From Lachnospiraceae bacterium (lineage in GTDB: Bacteria; Bacillota; Clostridia; Lachnospirales; Lachnospiraceae): a DNA stretch of 64,000 nt. Shown one piece after another: positions 59,043 through 64,000 of the stretch. Under the pieces are notes generated by a model. It ran no database searches. It had not been told where the DNA came from and saw nothing but the letters and a program-made list of their open reading frames with translations. The position numbers were made by a program, and so were the translations under genes. Where the stretch lies: the NCBI GenBank assembly GCA_014804645.1, contig JAAUZI010000027.1, forward strand, positions 81,451-145,450, written 5' to 3'. Each line of letters begins with the position of its first letter. Position 1 is the first letter of the stretch.

Positions 59043-61109
59043 ATGGATTACAAGAATGCGTATGAGAAAGAGAAGGAGCGCTGCGCTTACCTGGCGGACA
59101 GATTATCTCAGGTGGAGGAGGAGAGGGATGTGCTGCAGGCCCGGCTGGACCATATCCACAACAGCGCCTTTTGGAAAATGAGCAAGCCCTTTCGCAAGGC
59201 CATTCATTTTTTTATCCGGCAGGCTTCCAGAGTAAGGCGCGTGCTGCATCCCCGGGACCTGATTAAAAAACTGAAATATAAAAAGAGGGAGCGGCAGGCC
59301 AGTCTGCAGTTTGGCACCGCCAGCTTTCCGGACCAAACGATTATTGCCGCCCAGCGGGAGGCCGTTTTTCCGCAGATGATCCGGTTCAGTATTCTGGTAC
59401 CTCTGTGGAATACGCCCGAGGAATTTCTGCGAGATATGATAACGTCTGTAATTAATCAGACATATGAGAATTGGGAACTGTGTCTGGGGGACGGATCGGA
59501 TGAGGAGCATAGCTATGTGGGGCAGATCTGTCAGGAGTACGCAGCCTTGGCGGGAGGCAGGATCGTTTATCGGAAACTGGCCCGGAACGAAGGTATAGCG
59601 GGAAACACGAATCAGTGTTACCGGCTGGCGACAGGGGAGTATATCGGTCTGTTTGACCACGACGACATATTGCATCCCTGTGCTCTGTATGAGTATGTGA
59701 AAGCGATCAACGAGACGGGAGCGGATTTTCTCTACTGTGACGAGGCCACCTTCCGGGATGGCAGTCCGGACAATTTGGTAAATATGCATTTTAAGCCGGA
59801 CTACGCGCCGGACACGTTGCGCGGAAACAATTACATCTGTCATTTTAGCGTTTTTTCCAGGCGTCTGCTGGAGGAGGACACGGAACTGTTCCGCACCAGT
59901 CTGGATGGCAGCCAGGACCATGACATGATTCTGCGCCTGACGGACCGGGCAAAGAAGGTTTGTCATATTCCCAGGCTCCTATATTATTGGCGCAGCCATG
60001 AGGGCAGTGTGGCGGCGGACATTGAGGCCAAGCCCTATGCGGTGGAGGCGGCCAAGAGAGCCGTGGCCGATCATCTGGAAAAGCATGGTTTTCAGAATTT
60101 TCAGATCAGCAGTACCCGGGCCTTTCCCACAATATTCCGCATACGTTATCAGGTGGTGGACAATCCCAGGATATCTGTTATCATTCCCAACAGGGATCAC
60201 AGGGAGGACTTGAAACGCTGCATAGATTCCATCATGGATCGTTCCACCTATGACAACTATGAGCTGGTGATTGTGGAGAACGGCAGCACTTCCCGGGAGA
60301 TTAAGGATTACTATACTCGGCTTTTGGGCTACGATTACGACAGGGCGCTGGAGGAGCATAAGGGTAAGGTATCCACGGACAAGCCCTATGACCGAGGCGT
60401 CATGGAATCGGAGGAGTCCGGCGCGGCGGGAGATAGAGTGAGAATCGTGGTCTATGACGGCGAGTTCAATTACTCCCGGATCAACAATCTGGGAGTGACA
60501 TATGCCACAGGCGACTATGTGCTGCTGTTGAATAACGATACCCAGGTGATTACCTTTGATTGGATGGAGGAGCTGCTGATGTACGCCCAGCGCCAGGACG
60601 TGGGCGCTGTGGGCGCCAAGCTGTATTATGGGGATCATACCATCCAGCACGCGGGCGTGGTGGTCGGCATGGGTGCTCACGGCACTGCCGGACATACTCA
60701 TTATAAACATAATTTTCAGGATCTGGGCTATATGGGGCGGCTTTGCTATGCGCAGAATGTGTCCGCCGTCACAGGGGCATGCCTGATGGTCAGAAAGAGC
60801 CTTTATGAGCAGGTGGGAGGATTGGAGGAGAGCCTCGCGGTATCCCTGAATGATGTGGATTTCTGCCTGCGTCTGAGAGAGCTTGGAAAGCTGAACATAT
60901 TTACGCCCTTTGCGGAGCTGTATCACTATGAATCGGAATCCCGGGGAGACGATCTTCACGGGGAGAATGCGGTCCGGTACAATGAGGAGGCCGCCCGGTT
61001 CCGGGAAAGATGGAAAACACTGCTGGATCAGGGAGACCCCTACTACAATCCCAATTTTACGCTGGAGAGGAGCGACTATTCCCTGAAACTGCCGGATTCG
61101 GTTCGATAG
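59043..61109 (+). CDS. Bifunctional glycosyltransferase with two GT2 domains
   Basis: The 688-residue protein starts 5 bp after the previous gene. A coiled-coil N-terminus (about 5-45, EKERCAYLADRLSQVEEE) is followed by a basic patch, GT2 domain 1 from FSILVPLWNTPEEFL (about 115) with GLFDHDDILHPCALYE near 201, and GT2 domain 2 from ISVIIPNRDHREDLKRCI (about 377) with EFNYSRINNLGVTYATGD near 472, LLLNNDTQV near 492 and VTGACLMVRKSLYEQVGG near 577. Two complete active sites suggest synthesis of a disaccharide repeat, as with tandem GTs in O-antigen and rhamnan loci. It is the last gene of the operon. No terminator is visible after it. Confidence 0.87.
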   Translation: MDYKNAYEKEKERCAYLADRLSQVEEERDVLQARLDHIHNSAFWKMSKPFRKAIHFFIRQASRVRRVLHPRDLIKKLKYKKRERQASLQFGTASFPDQTIIAAQREAVFPQMIRFSILVPLWNTPEEFLRDMITSVINQTYENWELCLGDGSDEEHSYVGQICQEYAALAGGRIVYRKLARNEGIAGNTNQCYRLATGEYIGLFDHDDILHPCALYEYVKAINETGADFLYCDEATFRDGSPDNLVNMHFKPDYAPDTLRGNNYICHFSVFSRRLLEEDTELFRTSLDGSQDHDMILRLTDRAKKVCHIPRLLYYWRSHEGSVAADIEAKPYAVEAAKRAVADHLEKHGFQNFQISSTRAFPTIFRIRYQVVDNPRISVIIPNRDHREDLKRCIDSIMDRSTYDNYELVIVENGSTSREIKDYYTRLLGYDYDRALEEHKGKVSTDKPYDRGVMESEESGAAGDRVRIVVYDGEFNYSRINNLGVTYATGDYVLLLNNDTQVITFDWMEELLMYAQRQDVGAVGAKLYYGDHTIQHAGVVVGMGAHGTAGHTHYKHNFQDLGYMGRLCYAQNVSAVTGACLMVRKSLYEQVGGLEESLAVSLNDVDFCLRLRELGKLNIFTPFAELYHYESESRGDDLHGENAVRYNEEAARFRERWKTLLDQGDPYYNPNFTLERSDYSLKLPDSVR

Positions 61110-61119
61110 AGTAAAGTAA

Positions 61120-61165
61120 GTTTAAGATTCGTTTAAGGTTATTAGAAGAAATCTTTAATTATATT
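61120..61165 (+). promoter_or_regulatory. Predicted response-regulator direct repeat and promoter
   Basis: GTTTAAGATTC (61120-61130) and GTTTAAGGTTA (61131-61141) are two 11-bp direct repeats, the spacing bound by OmpR/PhoB-type regulators. A -10 like TATATT (61160-61165) follows 18 bp after, so the second repeat would overlap the -35 position (GGTTAT), as in promoters turned on by such regulators. The regulator gene is not in the window. Confidence 0.5.
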
Positions 61166-61250
61166 GAAGGGTCATAGATGGTTGTGCTATTCTTTTTTTG
61201 CCGGGAAAGGGGTAAGTGATGACAAATCCCGGGTAAGGAGGAATAATGGC

Positions 61251-63404
61251 ATGAAGAGGACCTTTTTAGTGCTGGCGCTCTGCGGTCTGTTACTGATGGG
61301 ATGCGGCGAGAGGGGAAACGGGGATGCCGCGGTGGACGACAGGCCCGGCACAGGGCAGGAAACGCATTTGGCGGGGGACATGTCCAGGGGGAATTCTCTG
61401 TCCGTGAAGGCTGTGCAAACCATGCATTTTGAGGAGCCGGAAGAGGGTTACGCGAGCGGCAGTGTACAGTATAGGTTTATAGGAAAAGAAATATATATGC
61501 TCAGGGTGGAGCGTTCGGAGACGGAGGATACCACCCGGCTCTGTGTGCAGGTCTATGACACGGATAAGGATAAGGTCAGGCAGCATGTGGTTACGCCGCA
61601 GATTACGGGGCATGAGGATAGTTTCATCTTTTCCGCCGACCTCACGGCGGATATGAAACTGTCCCTGAAAATGAGGGATGCCGGGGCGGATGGTTTTTTC
61701 CAGGTAAAGGCAGACCTGGAGGGCAATATCCTGGAGATTACGGAGCCTTTTCCGGAGGAGACATATCCCTGGAATTTGGATTCATTTGACGATTTGAAAT
61801 CTTTTGGTCTTTCTGACGGCAGGGTCATTCTCTGCCGCAATGATACTGTGGAGCGTAAGTCTGTCCTGACCTGGTTTCAGGAGGAGGACGGAGCGGAAAG
61901 CCCTCTGGGAGTCCTGCAGGACGACTTTGTGAACAGCCTGCTGGCCGACGGGGAGGGAGTGCTGTACTATCTGGGAGGAAACAGTCTGGTGCGCTGGGAT
62001 GTGGAAGGCGGCACCCGGGAAGAATTGTTCCTGATGCATGAGAACGGGGTGGAAACCGCCGCGGAGGCAAGCGGGCTGATAAAAGATGAGACAGGAGATA
62101 TTTTGCTCTGCCGGATGCGGCAGGGAAAGGGCACGATCTATGTTTTGACTGCGGAAGAAGTGACAGACAAGGAGCAGATTCGGCTGTCCTGTCTGCAGAG
62201 AGGGGGCATAAGCTATATCCAGCGGCAGGCGGCAACCTTCACCCAAAACGGCGGGGAGATCTCCATTTCCCTGGAAATGGAGAGCAGGGAAGACTATGAG
62301 GAGGATTACAGAAACCGGATCATGGCGGAGCTGGTGGCAGGGAAGGGGCCGGATATCCTGTATGTATGGCCGGAGGACATGATTCTTCTGCAGGAGAAAG
62401 GAGTACTTTTGGATCTGTCCGACATGATCCCCCAGGAGACGAAGGATGTGTTGATCCCCGGAGTTCTGGAGCTGGGTACGGTGAACGGACAGCTGGTGGG
62501 ACTTGTGCCGGAGGTGCATTTCGAGACATTGGCAACGCCCGTTCAGGTCTGGGGGGAGGATGGCTGGAATCTGGAAGAATTAATTGACATATTGGAGACA
62601 GGGGATGACTGGGAGTGTCCATTTCATCAGGTAGGCGTCCGGCACGATGGGTATACGCTTTTATACAGGTTCCTCTTTCTGGGTGATTCCTCCATCCTGG
62701 ATGTGGAGCAGGGAACATGCCGATTTGACAGCCGGGAGTTTATTCGTCTCCTAGAGCTGTGCCGAAAGTATGGGGATGAAAGGCCATCTGAGAAAAAGTG
62801 GGAAGACCAGCTCAGTTTGGACGAGCGCTACAGGCTGATGCAGGAGGGGGAGGTGGTGGCGGAAACCCTTCATCTCTTTGGCGGCGTTGACGCATACTCC
62901 TCTGCCGTAGAGCATCTTGGAGAATACGGCCATATTGTGGGCTATCCGACAGAGAGCGGCAGCGGCAATTATGTGGACAGCTATTCCTACGGTTATCTGG
63001 TAGTCAATGCCCAGACAAAATACCGGGAGGAGATCGGTAAATTTTTCTCCCTGCTGCTAAGCTATGACAATCAGTTTAAGACTGACGGAGGCTGCGTCCG
63101 GATGGATGTAATCAGGGATTGTGTGGTTTATGACGAGTGGCACAAACGCTATTTCATGCTGCGCTCCAGCGACTTGGAAAACAGGGAGATTCAGGAGATA
63201 GCGCTGAAACCCGACGGCACTACATACATGGAGGAATATCTGGCCTTTGTGGAAAGCTGCGAGCCGGTTCCCTATATCCCGCAGCAGATCGTGCAAATTG
63301 TGCGTGAGGAGACTGCTCCTTTCTTTGAAGGCAGCAAGGAGGCCGAGGATGTGGCGGGCATTATCCAGCGTCGGGTACAGCTGTATCTGGATGAGACCAG
63401 ATAG
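61251..63404 (+). CDS. Lipoprotein with C-terminal extracellular solute-binding domain
   Basis: ATG 61251 follows AAGGAGG with nine bases of spacing; earlier in-frame starts have none. The 717-residue protein has a lipoprotein signal with LLLMGC (Cys18 as lipid site), an N-terminal part of about 320 residues that looks beta-propeller-like, with blocks such as VLYYLGGNSLVRWDV, and a C-terminal part (about 330-710) like family 1 solute-binding proteins (MAELVAGKGPDILYVWPED near 362, FFSLLLSYDNQFKTDGG near 595). No transporter permease lies next to it, so it may be a sensor or receptor for sugars outside the cell. Its promoter appears to be under response-regulator control. Confidence 0.78.
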   Translation: MKRTFLVLALCGLLLMGCGERGNGDAAVDDRPGTGQETHLAGDMSRGNSLSVKAVQTMHFEEPEEGYASGSVQYRFIGKEIYMLRVERSETEDTTRLCVQVYDTDKDKVRQHVVTPQITGHEDSFIFSADLTADMKLSLKMRDAGADGFFQVKADLEGNILEITEPFPEETYPWNLDSFDDLKSFGLSDGRVILCRNDTVERKSVLTWFQEEDGAESPLGVLQDDFVNSLLADGEGVLYYLGGNSLVRWDVEGGTREELFLMHENGVETAAEASGLIKDETGDILLCRMRQGKGTIYVLTAEEVTDKEQIRLSCLQRGGISYIQRQAATFTQNGGEISISLEMESREDYEEDYRNRIMAELVAGKGPDILYVWPEDMILLQEKGVLLDLSDMIPQETKDVLIPGVLELGTVNGQLVGLVPEVHFETLATPVQVWGEDGWNLEELIDILETGDDWECPFHQVGVRHDGYTLLYRFLFLGDSSILDVEQGTCRFDSREFIRLLELCRKYGDERPSEKKWEDQLSLDERYRLMQEGEVVAETLHLFGGVDAYSSAVEHLGEYGHIVGYPTESGSGNYVDSYSYGYLVVNAQTKYREEIGKFFSLLLSYDNQFKTDGGCVRMDVIRDCVVYDEWHKRYFMLRSSDLENREIQEIALKPDGTTYMEEYLAFVESCEPVPYIPQQIVQIVREETAPFFEGSKEAEDVAGIIQRRVQLYLDETR

Positions 63405-63474
63405 TTTTTTGAAAAAATAATGGGGATTGTGAAAGGATCGTGTCCGGAGAGACGTATTCCTTATGAAACGCAAA

Positions 63475-63501
63475 ACAGCTTATACCGAGTTCATAAGCTG
63501 T
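63475..63501 (+). promoter_or_regulatory. Intercistronic RNA hairpin
   Basis: ACAGCTTAT (63475-63483) pairs perfectly with ATAAGCTGT (63493-63501) around a 9-nt loop, between the lipoprotein and the small Cys-rich gene. No U-tract follows, so it may be a processing or stability element more than a terminator. Confidence 0.5.
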
Positions 63502-63533
63502 GTAAAGGAAATTCGAGACAGGAGGGCATGATT

Positions 63534-63794
63534 ATGAAGGGAATTATTAAAGTGTCGGCGACGCTGCTGACGGCGGCCATGCTGGTGGGAAGTGTATCGG
63601 AGGTAGCTTATGCAAGATGCGGGCATCACTCCAAAAACACCTGCACCATGGAGTATGCGGAGTGCTATCAGGACGGCGTGTGCATAGGAGACGACTGCTG
63701 TGACGAGTATGGCGTCTGCATGTACGGCGGCAGCTGTGTCAACAATGGCAGAGGCCACCACGGGCGGTCCCACAGATCGGGCTGCCACCGCTGA
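63534..63794 (+). CDS. Small secreted Cys/His-rich protein
   Basis: ATG 63534 follows AGGAGGG with seven bases of spacing; ATG 63528 is too close to it. The 86-residue product has a signal peptide (1-27, ending in VAYA), then about 59 mature residues with nine Cys (29, 37, 44, 50, 55, 56, 62, 68, 84) and six His, plus a basic Gly/His tail (GRGHHGRSHRSG). No known family was recognised. The Cys pattern suits a disulfide-rich or metal-binding protein; a bacteriocin or ribosomally made peptide precursor is possible, but no modification or export genes are next to it. It probably shares a transcript with the lipoprotein 129 bp upstream. Confidence 0.75.
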   Translation: MKGIIKVSATLLTAAMLVGSVSEVAYARCGHHSKNTCTMEYAECYQDGVCIGDDCCDEYGVCMYGGSCVNNGRGHHGRSHRSGCHR

Positions 63795-63809
63795 GGAGAC
63801 GGCGGGCAG

Positions 63810-63898
63810 ATGGGAGTTAGATTGAAAAATCAAAGATTTTTCAATTTTCTATTCGAGCAATATCGAAGACTGTGTCTGCGATATGCATGGGGATTAGT
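63810..63898 (+). repeat. Two-hairpin leader repeat, copy R9
   Basis: Hairpin I is a perfect 11-bp stem (63821-63831/63835-63845) with AAA loop, the spacer is TTTCTATTCGAGCA, and hairpin II is ATATCGAAGAC-tgt-GTCTGCGATAT (63860-63884) with one A-G mismatch. It is closest to copy R2 at 7152. The element ends ATGGGGATTAGT at an ATG at 63899 that opens only a 25-codon frame, which overlaps the terminator below. An alternative 31-codon frame starts at 63810 inside the repeat. Confidence 0.78.
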
Positions 63899-63910
63899 AT
63901 GTTAAAAGAA

Positions 63911-63941
63911 GGGAGTCTGGCTCAGCTCGGACTCCCCTTTT
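63911..63941 (+). terminator. Rho-independent terminator
   Basis: GGGAGTC (63911-63917) pairs with GACTCCC (63930-63936), followed by CTTTTG. It ends the lipoprotein/Cys-rich transcript. The remaining 59 bp to the window end hold nothing recognisable. Confidence 0.7.
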
Positions 63942-64000
63942 GCGGAAAGTCGAACCAGGAAAGGGGAAAGCCTTGAGAAACCCGGAAGATGTAAGCCGCG

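Noticed and set aside
63899..63976. 25-codon frame starting at the ATG that ends leader repeat R9
   Set aside because: It runs through the terminator hairpin and shows no protein signal; more likely a leader stranded in front of no gene.
1..64000. tRNA, rRNA, transposase, integrase or phage genes
   Set aside because: None seen on either strand; the only mobile signs are non-coding repeats.

Overview
The window is a 64 kb stretch of chromosome devoted almost entirely to making and exporting complex surface glycans. Low use of AT-rich codons, perfect Gram-positive Shine-Dalgarno sites, GTGA/ATGA gene overlaps, GH25 muramidases, BIG2 and cell-wall-binding repeats, DUF6056/GtrII-like membrane proteins and a Wzm/Wzt system without outer-membrane genes all point to a Gram-positive Firmicute, most likely a gut Lachnospiraceae (Clostridia). 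No tRNA, rRNA, CRISPR array, transposase or phage gene was seen.

Layout. (1) 1-15.4 kb, plus strand: a run of polytopic membrane proteins with GT-C-like features, an O-antigen polymerase/ligase-like protein, two DPM1/GtrB-type polyprenyl-phosphate glycosyltransferases, a GNAT acetyltransferase and a membrane-anchored SGNH hydrolase. (2) 15.4-19.8 kb, minus strand: two more GT-C-like proteins and the aminotransferase pseC, read from a strong promoter at 19.85 kb and closed by a shared bidirectional terminator at 15.4 kb. (3) 20.0-43.7 kb, plus strand: a GT-C protein, a nonulosonate-transferase-like protein, a PglK-like flippase, the pseudaminic acid genes pseF, fkbH-like, acp, pseH-like, pseI and pseG, an SGNH hydrolase, a GtrII/GtrB pair, acyltransferase 3, wecE, further membrane proteins and three glycosyltransferases. 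(4) 43.7-44.8 kb, minus: a degenerate SGNH protein. (5) 45.1-48.3 kb: a large GH25 muramidase with a Glu/Tyr-rich cytoplasmic tail. (6) 48.5-61.1 kb: an rml operon, rmlB-rmlA-GH25-rmlC-wzm-wzt-methyltransferase/kinase-GT-GT. (7) 61.2-64 kb: a solute-binding lipoprotein, a small secreted Cys-rich protein and a terminator.

How it fits together. RmlA/RmlB make dTDP-4-keto-6-deoxyglucose, which WecE can turn into dTDP-Fuc4N and RmlC (with an RmlD that is not in the window) into dTDP-rhamnose. The Pse genes make CMP-pseudaminic acid, perhaps with a glyceryl acyl group supplied by the FkbH/ACP pair. Two export routes are present: a PglK-like flippase and a Wzm/Wzt transporter followed by a methyltransferase-kinase that looks like the chain-capping enzyme WbdD. 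Three GtrB-type enzymes and about ten GT-C-like proteins suggest extensive extracytoplasmic side-chain glycosylation.

Most notable are non-coding repeats. A two-hairpin element with a constant 14-nt spacer occurs in at least ten units at eight loci, always sense-oriented in front of a gene; in most cases its 3' end is the Shine-Dalgarno and start codon of that gene, and paired substitutions preserve its stems. A 104-bp MITE-like inverted-repeat element occurs twice, inverted, each time directly upstream of a gtrB paralogue. A 101-bp palindromic element also occurs twice.
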